Assembly: GCA_019454045.1 (NCBI GenBank)
Contig: SKCR01017744.1
Coordinates: 62,001-126,000, forward strand
DNA from: Zanthoxylum bungeanum
Lineage: Eukaryota; Streptophyta; Magnoliopsida; Sapindales; Rutaceae
Reading direction: 5' to 3'
Length of the DNA: 64,000 nt
In this document: piece after piece, positions 23,246 through 32,943 of the stretch
Numbering within the stretch: position 1 is the first letter of the stretch
How the letters are laid out: each line of letters opens with the position of its first letter
Position numbers and translations under genes: made by a program
The notes under the pieces: generated by a model
Seen by the model: the letters and a program-made list of their open reading frames with translations, nothing else
The model's database searches: none
What the model was told of the DNA's origin: nothing

Positions 23246-25165
23246 TGTAGACAACAGAACCTGGGCGACGCTGTTCTAGGCTCGCGGCCTAGTTGGGAAG
23301 TACGAAATAACATGGAGTCGCCACCCGGCGTGAACCGGGACAAAGATTTAAGGCCGCACTCACCCCTCGCAAGGGAAGACCTCAAACCGTTGGGTTCGGA
23401 ATGGTCCCTTACTTATGTCACTTGTGATGATATAATTTGTGCAATAAACTAACCAAGTCTACTCAATAATCATGCTGAAGGGTAATTAGATCTAACATGC
23501 TTTCATCCAAATAATTCCACGCAATGTAATACAACAAGCATATTGAACCATTAAATCAACATGTATAAATCATTACCCAAACGCATCATAAACTAAGAAT
23601 ATGCATAATGAACAACCTAAACATGCTTTAACAAATAAATCACAAGCTAAATTAAACCATGCTTTAAATAATAAATAAATAACCTAAAGACTATAGCATG
23701 CTCAAATACAAATTTGGATGAGACGAGATACGTGTATCTTAAGTGGGACGTGGCATTGTATCCCGAGTGCAGACCATACTACCGTCCATTCGGAATCGGC
23801 TATGGAATTTACGTCCGGGTTTCCATCCGATATACCACAAAAGGGGATACATATCCCGCTCATCCAACAATCACATCATGCTTCAAACGACTCTCATGCA
23901 ATTATATATCAAAACACATAAAACAAAAATAAAGAAGATAAGTAAAAAGGTGCCCTCAGGTCTAACCTCTTTTGTCGTCTAAGAAAGGGCGTTACACGTC
24001 CGTTGGAAGGGAGATTGATCCGATGCTTTTCCGATTTGTCTACTCAATGTCTTTCCTCGCTGCTTTGATGCTCAGGCTGTTGTTTCAAGTCTGTTTCGCT
24101 GCTATTTCGCTGCAACGTTTCAGGTCACTGTTTTGGTCGTTTAGTGGACTGTTTTGGGTGATTTTGAAGGCTTAGGGGGGTGCGTTTGTAAGGATTGTTT
24201 AGGGAGACTTTATGGAGGTTTTTGGGATGGTGTTTAGATGATTTTAGGACTGTTTTGTGGGCTAAGGACGCAACAAAAACTGACCAGAACAGAAGGTGAA
24301 TTGCGGCAGTTCACAGGTGCAGTGGGGTGTTTTCAGGGACTGTTTTGGGGCTGCGAATGGGGCTGTGTTTGGAGGGTGTTTAGTGCGACTTTAGGGCTTT
24401 GAATAAGGTTTATTTTGGTGTGTTTTAGGGCTGTGAATGGTGGCTGGAACTCGGCAATGGAGGGTTAAGTTTAGGGCTTGGGCGTGAAGGGTGTTGATGA
24501 TGGAGGGAGGGTGCGGCAATGGAGGCTATTGGATCTTGAAGGTGCGGCAATGGAGGCTTCAGGGGGATGCTTGGGTGTGCAATGGAGGCTTAAGAGAGTG
24601 CTTTAGGCGTGTGAGAGAGGTGTATGAGCTAGGTTTTGAATGGGGGGTGAAGGCCTCTTTTATAGGAAAGAGAGAAGACTTTCCTAATTAGATTAGGAAG
24701 GAATCTCCTAATTGATTTCTAATAAGGAATGCATCTCCTAATTAGGATTTGTGATTGGATTTGATTTGGTAGGGATTTGATTTGATTTCTATTATTTAGG
24801 TAAGGATTTACAAGATTTAAACATGTGATAAATATGCATATACCTAAATAAAGGGGCTTTGGGCGTGAATCACATCCTTTGGGCATGGATTTGGTTTGAC
24901 TTGGTTTGACTTGGGTTGACTTGGGTATTTGGGCTTGGTTTGGGTTAGGTATGTGGTCTATGGGAGTTTTGGGCCTAAGGTGAGCTTAGAAACGGAGGTA
25001 TAACAAGCAACCGAAGCGAAAACAACGAGATTAAATCCATCAAAAATTCTATTTTCCAACTTTACCCTTCCAACGTCCGTTTCCCGCGACTTTCAAGACT
25101 AAAGAAGTAGTTGCCTCCATACGAGACTCATCATTGGGCTAATGTGTAAAAATACAATGCCTACA
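23246..25165. mobile_element. Probable solo LTR inserted in copia RNase H
   Basis: 1920 bp, starting TGTAGACAACAG and ending AATGCCTACA (inverted TGTAG/CTACA ends). It is flanked by ATTTA (23241-23245) and ATTTG (25166-25170), a 5-bp target duplication with one change. Removing it rejoins the copia RNase H reading (SSRQ, then MCIA, then SIMEFEF). It contains GGAGTCGCCACC near the left end and copies of GCGGCAATGGAGGC near 24510-24590. No gag or pol is visible, hence solo LTR or other short LTR-type element. Confidence 0.75.
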
Positions 25166-25701
25166 ATTTGCCTCGATGATTTCCATGACACGGCTTTACC
25201 ACCAAGAGTGAAAATAAATCCACTAGTGGATTTGGAATCCACTGTATCAGATATCCAGATAGCATCGCTATGTTCTTCTAGAACAGCAGGATATCTCGTA
25301 TAGTGCAGACCATGTTTGAAGTTTCTCTCAGATACCTCAAAACTCTTACTATGGCTTTCCGGTGGTTATGTTCTGGATTACTTGTATATCTGCTAAGCCT
25401 GTTTACAGCTTGAGCGATATATGATCGTGTGTAATTTGTGAGATACACCAGACTTCTAAAATACTCTAGTTGTGATACGCTTGAGCCAATATTCTTTGAT
25501 AAATGAAGAGTTAGGTTTATAAGAGTTCTAGCCATATTTAGATCTCATTTATTATATTTCTCAAGTATCTTCTCAACATAATGAGCCTGAGATAATATGT
25601 ACCTATATGATGTTCTGGAAATCTTAATTCCTAAGATCACATCAGCTACTCCTAAATCTTTCATATCAAATTTGCTGGTCAAACTTTCCTTGGCAGGCTG
25701 A
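25166..25701 (-). pseudogene. Copia reverse transcriptase end and RNase H start
   Basis: Minus reading holds [47 protein letters not shown] and, nearer 25170-25270, [19 protein letters not shown] and [10 protein letters not shown]. These are the usual copia blocks from the end of reverse transcriptase into RNase H. It is bounded left by the solo LTR and right by E2. Frameshifts break it near 25280 and 25550. Confidence 0.88.
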
Positions 25702-25706
25702 ATCAT
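25702..25706. repeat. Target-site duplication of E2, left copy (ATCAT)
   Basis: ATCAT precedes the TGATGAG end of E2; an identical ATCAT follows it at 30800-30804. Confidence 0.93.
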
Positions 25707-25895
25707 TGATGAGTGGTAAATCTATCACTATTTCCCACTCATTTAAACTAATATTTTGTATAGTTTCTTGAGTTTTGTGAATATTTTGATGTGTTTTGTG
25801 TTATTTTGTAGATAAATAAAGTTTCAGGACATTCTGGAGGTGATTTGGGTCAAAACAGTGAAAATTGGACGGAAATGGCATTTTTGTAAATTCCC

Positions 25896-25927
25896 CGTCG
25901 CAACGCCAAGCCTTCAGCATTGCGACG
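25896..25927. repeat. Hairpin 1 in E2 U3
   Basis: Arms CGTCGCAA (25896-25903) and TTGCGACG (25920-25927) around 16 nt containing CGCCAAGCC. It is a degenerate relative of the hairpin at 26463-26487; the two bracket the CACGTG array. Confidence 0.75.
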
Positions 25928-26014
25928 TCTAACATGCGCCGAACAGTGCTAACGTGCACCGGGTCCACAAATCAGAATCTGAGAAAAGTTTGACATTGCT
26001 AAAATGTGCCGTGC

Positions 26015-26400
26015 CACGTGTCACCATCACAGCCGGTCTGCAAAAATACATCATGCCACGTGTCAACATCCTACGGTGCCGACAGTCGCCATCGCCACAT
26101 GTGCCACGTGTCACTCCAGGTCATTTCCATGTCATCAGCCACGTCAGCAAGTCAACAAGTCAACATTGCCACCTCACCGCCACGTCATCATCAGCCAATC
26201 AGGAAGTGCCACGTGTCGCAATCCTACGATGCCGACAATCTCTTTCCCACGTGTCACCACGTCACCGTCACGTCAGCATCAATCATTGAGTATCTAATCC
26301 TTATCTGACACGTGGCGGATAAGAATCTCCTCGACCAATCAGAAGCTGCCACGTGTCACAATAATTGAAGCCCAACTACCTCTCCACGTGTCACCTTATC
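26015..26400 (+). promoter_or_regulatory. Array of eight CACGTG (G-box/ABRE core) sites in E2 U3
   Basis: Perfect CACGTG at 26015, 26057, 26105, 26210, 26248, 26309, 26350 and 26395, most within GCCACGTGTC. This motif binds plant bZIP (ABF/ABI5-type) and bHLH (PIF/MYC-type) factors in abscisic acid, stress and light control. The last site is about 110 bp upstream of the TATA box. The binding role is inferred from the motif; the count is direct. Confidence 0.8.
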
Positions 26401-26462
26401 AGCTTATCCAGAATCTGCAAACAGATGAACCAGAGCGTGCCACGTCGACACAAGCTGGCGTA

Positions 26463-26487
26463 GCGACGCCAAAGGCCTTGGCGTCGC
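26463..26487. repeat. Hairpin 2 in E2 U3
   Basis: Perfect 10-bp arms GCGACGCCAA and TTGGCGTCGC around AGGCC, ending 23 bp upstream of the TATA box. It is conserved in the LTR at about 14640-14675. Confidence 0.85.
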
Positions 26488-26510
26488 GACGCTGGAAGCT
26501 TATCCGCGCC

Positions 26511-26518
26511 TATAAATT
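26511..26518 (+). promoter_or_regulatory. E2 LTR TATA box
   Basis: TATAAATT after a GC-rich stretch and before a CT-rich stretch (CTCTCTCTTC) typical of a plant transcription start. Same position in the related LTR (14613-14620, inverted). Confidence 0.7.
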
Positions 26519-27913
26519 GAGCTCGAGATTTCAGATTTTGTTGGACCACTCTCTCTCTTCTATTCTATCTAAAGAGAGAGTTTCTCTCTCTAGATTCTTT
26601 TAGTTTTTTTTTTTAGTTTTTAATTTTTAGTTTTGTAAATAATTTTAATTACGTTTTGTAATAATAGTAATTTAATTTTTACTTTTTACTTTTTACAGTT
26701 TTTACTATTTACCATGAGGAGGTAACTTCTCAGCTATGGTGAAAGGTAATTCTTTTACTGTTACTATTTAGATTAATCTCCCTTAAAAATAATATATTCA
26801 CTATTTAAAATATTGACTTAAAAAGGATACCGCCATATTGGTCGGTTGGTAATTCATTTTAATCTGGTTTAAACCTGACTAAACAAGGATACCGCCAGAT
26901 TGGTCGGTTGGTAATTTAATTTTGGTTCCGCCTTTATGGCTGGTTGGACTTAATTTGACTTAAACAGATTACCGCATATATGGCTGGTTGGAAAAAGAAT
27001 CACAAGTTTATATATTATTTTATGGGAGATATCTAAAATAGTAAATAGTAAAAGTAATTCTTTTTACCTTAGCATTTTATTTTACCTTTCAGCTTTTACT
27101 TTATGTCTTTTACTTTTCAGTATTTTTACTTTATGTCTTTTACTTTTAAGTTTTTACGAGCCCTAGTAATGTGTTAGTTATCTGGGGTTGTGATGAATTC
27201 TAATATCACCGGTTTATAAGAGGTTATTTTATAGTTTGGGTAATTTAAAGGTTTACTTATTAAGTCTTAAGCGTAATGCTTCTTGTTGTCTGATCACCAA
27301 TAAGACTGATGTGGTAAATCTAAAATGAACTAGACATAGGGATTTTAGGTTTCAGCCTTAGACTTAATAGCCCACGATCTTCCTTGAGGATAGATAACCC
27401 TTTAATAGATTTCCTTACAGGATAGACATATACCTGTCGGGCGGGGGTAACCATAATTGGAACTTAAACTTAATGAATCCAGATAATTTGGTTGACATAG
27501 ACATATGGTTCAATTGGGTTAAACTGGGTATTTGCGTCTGACCATCGACAGAGGCTTTTGCATAATTTAGTGTTCCAGGTTAGTAAACTGATTTATTACA
27601 CAAACATAAAATAATCACTTCATCTTTTAAAAGGTATTAGAATGATTCACAACCCTAGATCTTTGTGTCTTTTGTTATTTTCCTTAGTATTTTCTTTTAT
27701 GTTTTTATTTATTTATTTATTTAGTAAATCTACAATCAACCAAATCAATCAAGCAATCATTCTCTTCTCCCTCAATTAGATATTTGTAAATAAATACTAT
27801 CAATAATTAATAACAACAGTAGAAATTAAGTCCTCGTGGGATCGATATTTTTATACTACTTGAACGATACGTGCGCTTGCGTTATACGCATCTGTTTACG
27901 CCGGTCAAGTTTT

Positions 27914-27930
27914 TGGCGCCGTTGCCGGGG
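27914..27930 (+). other. E2 primer-binding site (tRNA-Asp)
   Basis: TGGCGCCGTTGCCGGGG, a perfect complement of the 3' end of plant tRNA-Asp, 6 nt after the LTR. Confidence 0.9.
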
Positions 27931-28038
27931 ACTTATTTTTCTTGAGTTATTAATTTTGAAGCTATCTAATTTACTTGTATCTAATTTTCTTTATTTGTAA
28001 TTTTTATTTCTTTATTGTATTTTCAGGTAATTAAAAAA

Positions 28039-29175
28039 ATGGAACATTATTAGGCGATTGAAATATCAAGAGCTTTACTAGAATATACACCCCAAATCTG
28101 GGAGCAACAGTCCGGTTTTCTGAGGCCTGTTGTCCAGCCCAACAATTATCAGTGGATGCCAGAACCAAGCAATGCTACATTTGCTCATCAGAATGAAATG
28201 GGGAGATGTGTAATTTGTGATGGTAACCACCCGAGCGATCAATGTATTTACCTTTCAGAGTGGCAGAATTATCAGAATCATTCAAGGTACGAAGAACCGT
28301 CATATTTTCCATCTCATCCACCATCTACCTTCGATCTTCATCAACAATCAGAATAATCAGAAAAAGATCAGATGATTGACATGCTCAAAGATGTGTTCAA
28401 GAAACGAGATGAAAAGATGGATACAATGCTTGAAATATTCCAGAATCAACTCGAAAGTATTCAGAGTCAAACAGAATCTATACAGAGAATGACAGATCAG
28501 ATCAGACAATTAATAGAAAACCAGAACTACATACCTCAAGAACCAGTTTCAGATGACACTGATGAAGCCTTCGAGTACCAATCATTTCACAATGACACTT
28601 CAACAGAGGAGGAGGCTGAGCAGTATCAACAACCAGAGGTATCAGTTCAGGAGCCCGAACCGGCAAAATCTCAATTTGACTTTTATTATTCAGATTCTGA
28701 CGAGGATGAAGCTGATCTATTTGTACCAACTGCACCAACAACGGAGGATCAAACTTTCAATCCTCAAAATGAAGATCTTGGAGCATGCTTTACCATGATG
28801 TTTGAAGAAGATCTATCTGAACCATCCATTCCAGTCATATCAGAGGATGAAGACCTAAAATCTGACATTTCTTTTCATCCTCAAGTTGACAATTTTGAAA
28901 CATGTATTTCACAGATGACGGATGAAGATCTGAATACGGAAATTTTAAAATACATCTGTGAAGAAAATGTGGAACAAGAAACAGAGCAAATGGAGGAGAA
29001 AATGTCTGACCTTAATAAAGATCCAGAGCATTCAGGAGAAACATCGCTGTTTTGGGGAGTACAAATCAAAGATATCGCCCAAAGCTTGACAGAATGGAAT
29101 TTCCATTCCAAGTCAAGCATCATACGAGACCTCCTGATTTTCTTTCTTTCTTTGCATGAACCACTGGAACAATAA
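28039..29175 (+). pseudogene. E2 ORF1: gag-C-terminus-like acidic protein with two in-frame stops
   Basis: One frame of 379 codons from the ATG at 28039, broken by stops at 28051-28053 and 28354-28356; the last 267 codons (28372-29172) are open. Near residues 55-70 is a zinc-knuckle-like CVICDGNHPSDQC (C-x2-C-x3-H-x4-C), then a Gln-rich helical stretch (IQRMTDQIRQLIENQN), as in the C-terminal half of Athila/Tat Gag. The remainder is very acidic (for example YYSDSDEDEADLF) and ends in a short hydrophobic segment. Capsid, protease and pol are absent. I do not recognise the acidic part; it may be a fast-evolving gag tail or captured sequence. Confidence 0.6.
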
Positions 29176-29822
29176 GGAGCAAAAAGGTGGCACGAGCACT
29201 GAATGAGACAAAACTCTTTTTGCCACTTTACCGTTGGAAGAGACCATTCAAAGGCAACGCTCACGGGATTGTCTTTAATCGGACATCCAAAACGAAATTG
29301 AAACCTCCTTAGAGATGAATTTCAGTCACGTCTGGCTGAAGAAGAAAAATTTAGCGCTAGTAGGGAGACAACCCATGCAATTTGTTGTAATTTTTTTTTC
29401 ATATTTTGTGTGAACTTTTTAATTTTGTGTGTTATTTTTGTAGGGAAAGGCACAAACGAAGCATTTTAAGACAGAAGGAATTGTGTTTGGCAATCAAATA
29501 TGAGAAACAATTCATTAGCGATGGCTGAGTAGGGAATGAAATCTTGAGACGCATCCTAATGAATTTATATTAAGCGAGTGGCGTATTGCAATTCCGTTGC
29601 CTTAATTATTGCTTTGATTCGCTTTTCTGTTGTAATTATCTTTATTTTCGTAGACAGGATCCAGATTTTTTGACCTTTCACGATTTCTTGTGTTGTTTAG
29701 CTAACAATCGTCCTTTGGAAGATATTAGTGCTATTATTACTCACCCTTTTTCAGGTACTATAAATTCATCCCGTCATTGCACTTTGGAAGGCATCCAGAG
29801 TTGAAAAAGAAATACATAAAAA
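29176..29822 (+). other. E2 spacer with conserved AGCGCT/GGGAG block and LOG 5' flank
   Basis: The block at 29353-29378 (AGCGCT, then GGGAGACAACCCATGC) equals the E1 block at 5041-5062. The 65 bp before the LOG ATG match the E1 flank, including CACCCTTTTTCAGGT near 29743-29757, a possible 3' splice site. No ORF is credible. Confidence 0.6.
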
Positions 29823-30239
29823 ATGGAAGCCACTTCAAGAAGACGAGTTGAAAACATCTGTGTATTTTGCGGTAGTAGTGTTGGTATTAAACCACAATAC
29901 GTAGAAGCAGCACAGGAATTGGGTTGAGTCTTAGCTGCAAGGAATATGCACTTAATATATGGCGGAGGCAATCTCGGACTAATGGGGATCGTTTCAAAGG
30001 CTGTACAGGAGGGAGGTAGTCACGTTTTGGGAATCATCCCAAAACCCTTGGCATAGGCAAATCTTATTGGATCATCAAACGGAGAGGAACTGATGAACGA
30101 CTGGTAGAAATGATTAACCGTGCTGATGCTTTTATTGCTTTGCCAGGTGGCTTGGGCACATTGGAGGAAATTTTTATAGTTCTATCTTGGGCGAACCTGA
30201 ACATACACCAGAAATCGCTTGGAATGCTTAACGTTGATA
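29823..30239 (+). pseudogene. Degraded LOG copy in E2
   Basis: Homologue of the E1 LOG ORF, intronless, starting MEATSRRRVENICVF. It has a TGA at codon 35 (29925-29927), a TAG near 30054, and loss of about 16 bp after codon 89 that shifts the frame and removes part of the catalytic Arg region. It still reads [15 protein letters not shown] and [14 protein letters not shown] before being cut at 30239, where the sequence jumps into the 3' LTR. The last third is missing. It cannot make an enzyme. Compared with E1 it differs by several residues, so the two copies are not recent duplicates of each other. Confidence 0.9.
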
Positions 30240-30799
30240 GGTTTCAGCCTTAGACTTAATAGCCCACGATCTTCCTTGAGGATAGATAACCCTTTAATAG
30301 ATTTCCTTACAGGATAGACATATACCTGTCGGGCGGGGGTAACCATAATTGGAACTTAAACTTAATGAATCCAGATAATTTGGTTGACATAGACATATAG
30401 TTCAATTGGGTTAAACTGGGTATTTACGTCTGACCATCGACAGAGGCTTTTGCATAATTTAGTGTTCCAGGTTAGTAAACTGATTTATTACACAAACATA
30501 AAATAATCACTTCATCTTTTAAAAGGTATTAGAATGATTCACAACCCTAAATCTTTGTGTCTTTTGTTATTTTCCTTAGTATTTTCTTTTATCTTTTTAT
30601 TTATTTATTTATTTAGTAAATCTACAATCAACCAAATAAATCAAGCAATCATTCTCTTCTCCCTCAATTAGATATTTGTAAATAAATAGTATCAATAATT
30701 AATAACAACAGTAGAAATTAAGTCCTCGTGGGATCGATATTTTTATACTACTTGAACGATATGTGCGCTTGCGTTATACGCGTGTGTTTACGCCGGTCA
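30240..30799 (+). repeat. E2 3' LTR remnant
   Basis: About 560 bp, almost identical to 27350-27907 of the 5' LTR (GGTTTCAGCC to CGCCGGTCA). The first three quarters of the LTR are deleted together with the end of LOG. Confidence 0.93.
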
Positions 30800-30804
30800 A
30801 TCAT
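30800..30804. repeat. Target-site duplication of E2, right copy (ATCAT)
   Basis: Identical to 25702-25706. Confidence 0.93.
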
Positions 30805-31530
30805 CTCATGACTACTTTCTAATTATCAGCATATCGTCTACATAAAGACACACAATGACAAATCTTATTTGAGTTGATTTAGTGTATACACACTTATCAC
30901 ACTCATTGATTTTGAACTCACTTGACAATATTTCTTTGTCAAATTTCTCAAGCCATTGTTTAGGTGCTTGTTTTAATCTATATAAAGATTTTACATGTTT
31001 GCATACCTTGTGTTCTTGTCCAAGAATATTAAAACCTTCTGGTTATTCCATGTAAATTTCCTCATCCAATTCACCATTTAAGAATGTCGTCTTCACATCC
31101 ATTTGATGTATTTCAAGACCAAATATAATTACTATGGCTATAAGTGTTCTTATTGAAGTGATACGGGTCACTGGTGAATAGGTATCAAAGTAATTAAGGT
31201 TTTCTTTTTGTCTATAACCTTTTTATGATAAGTCTTATCTTGTACTTATATATTGATCCATCCAGTTTCATCTTTAGTTTGAAAATCCATTTGTAGCTCA
31301 GCAGCTTACAACCTGGAGGAAGATCAACCAACTCCCACGTATGGTTTTGAAGGATATAATCAATCTCACTATTGATAACCTCTTTCCACAAAGGTGCCTC
31401 AGAGGAAGACATCACTTTCTTATAGCTTTGAGGCTCATTTTCTAATATGTATGTCAGAAAATCGGGTCCAAATGACTTATACGTTCTTACTCTTTTGCTA
31501 CGTCTAGGTTCATTTTCTTCAGCAGTTTCA
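30805..31530 (-). pseudogene. Copia reverse transcriptase (interrupted by E2)
   Basis: Minus reading contains WKEVINSEIDYILQNHTWEL, the QMDVKTTFLNGELDEEIYME block, SLYRLKQAPKQW and, near 30827-30846, the catalytic LYVDDMLII. Two stops (one in the PEGF region) and frameshifts inactivate it. It continues the element at 21706-25701 and joins the integrase at 31542. Confidence 0.9.
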
Positions 31531-31541
31531 TGTTGATCTGA

Positions 31542-32515
31542 TTATCGGTTAACTTGATCATTACTTGTAATAGTATCAATGGTTCTTTTGAGAGACATTG
31601 TTCTTTTTTTTTCTTTACAAGGAAATGTCTCTTCAAATAGTGTCGCATTCCTTGACTCAATTATCATATTTGGATTGATGTCAGGAATTTTAGACTTATG
31701 TACCGAGAATCGATACACACTACTATTGTGAGCATATCCAATGAATATACAATCAAAAAATTTTGGTCCTATTCGCACCTTCTTAGGTTTAAGAACCATC
31801 ACTTTAGCGAGATACCCCCACATTTTGATATATTTGTAGGAAGATGCATGACGTTTCACAATTCATATGGTGTCTTGTTAAGTCTTTTATGAGGTAACTT
31901 ATTCAAAACGTAATTGGCAGAAAGTAAGGCTTTCCCCTACAAGTTATGGGGTAAACCAGAGCTTGTCAACATGGCATTCATCATTTCCTTCAATGTTCAG
32001 GTTTTTACATTCCGCAATCCAGTTTTGTTGCGGCGAATAATGATCAGTAGTTTCGTGAATTATTCTATGATTGAAATAATATTCACCGAATGATGACACA
32101 TATTCACCTCCCCTAGCACTCCCGATTCTTTTGATTTTCTTGCCAAGTTGATTTTCAACTTCACTCTTATAATGTATAAAGCTCTCGATAACTTCATCTT
32201 TTCTCCTCAAGAAATACACATAGTAGAATATTATGTTATCATCGATAAAAGTGACAAAGTACTTTTCACCGCCTCTTGTTTGCACAAGATTCATATCACA
32301 CACATCGGTGAGTATAAGTTCCAAGGGTTCAAAACTTCGTTCTATGGAATGAAATGATGCTCTATTCATTTTTGCTTCAACACATGCTTCACATTTATGT
32401 TGGTTATCAATTGTAGATTTAGATATAAGGTTCATGTTAATTAATTTACGTATTGTATCATAATTAACATGTCTTAACCTTTCATGCCATACATTTTGTG
32501 ACTCAATAAAATTTC
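31542..32515 (-). pseudogene. Copia integrase (core and C-terminal part)
   Basis: Minus reading from about 32515: the GAG-pre-integrase end (WHERLRHVNYDTIRKL, CEACVEAKMNRASF), then the core (DVCDMNLVQTRGGEKYFVTF, GEYVSSFGEYYFN), then IKMWGYLAKVMVLKPKKVRI and GPKFFDCIFIGYAHNSSVYR. The usual SARGGEY/RSDNGGEF block is altered and frames change near 31930. The 5' part (gag, protease) is gone: an unrelated LTR fragment begins at about 32513. Confidence 0.88.
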
Positions 32516-32943
32516 AAATAGATATGTATATAAGTATAACTTCAATCAAGCTTGGATGAAATCAGACCAAGTCACGATATACGACATGTACTGGTCTCAG
32601 CGGATTTTACTAACCGACCCGCGTTAGTAAATCTTGACCATGAACTTTATTTAAGGATATACAACTTATAGTGACGCTTCTCAATGTCAATTACAAACTA
32701 CGTTGTAAATGCGCACTACATTATAAACCTAGGATCTTTGTCTAATATACACGTATCACTAAATCAGATTTAGTTTCAATCTAATCATAATTAGATATCT
32801 AATCGTAATTAGATCGAATATGTGTATAAAAGACAAGAGGTGCTACCATTAAATAAGTAATATTATGGAAAAATGAATTGTTCGTATTTATGAATCGGAC
32901 ATAAATACGATCTAGATTGGCACTCTGAGTACCAACCCTAACA
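32513..32943 (-). repeat. Copia LTR fragment (family of 17072)
   Basis: On minus it starts TGTTAGGGTTGGTACTCAGAGTGCC at 32943 in two recognisable blocks, matching the start of the LTR at 17072 (GGGTTGGTGCTCAGAGCGCC). It then decays toward 32513. Confidence 0.7.

Larger units (their letters stand above)
25707..27907 (+). repeat. E2 5' LTR
   Basis: 2201 bp, TGATGAGTGG to CGCCGGTCA. U3 (about 25707-26540) holds two GC-rich hairpins, eight CACGTG sites and a TATA box. The part after the TATA box holds four copies of the CCAACCGACCAAT/GGCGGTATCC module (inverted, about 26825-26990) and closely matches the same part of the E1 LTRs and of 13223-14600. Confidence 0.93.
25707..30799 (+). mobile_element. 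E2: non-autonomous LTR retrotransposon with broken LOG copy
   Basis: Plus-oriented, 5093 bp, inserted into the copia reverse transcriptase gene. It has a full 5' LTR (25707-27907), a perfect tRNA-Asp primer-binding site (27914-27930), a gag-like acidic ORF with two stops (28039-29175), a degraded LOG copy (29823-30239) and a truncated 3' LTR (30240-30799). No protease, reverse transcriptase, RNase H or integrase is present. The internal deletion joins mid-LOG to mid-LTR. It shares LTR ends, primer site and LOG module with E1, but has a different U3 promoter and a different first ORF. Confidence 0.93.

Noticed and set aside
23714..24691. Several 66-79 codon ORFs
   Set aside because: Within the 1.9-kb solo LTR; no domain, and overlapping frames.
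25929..26308. Overlapping ORFs of 60-111 codons in three frames
   Set aside because: They arise from the CACGTG-rich U3 repeats of the E2 LTR, which lack stop codons by composition.
28881..29264. 127-codon minus ORF
   Set aside because: Antisense of the acidic E2 ORF1; Ser/Cys-rich reading typical of a shadow frame.
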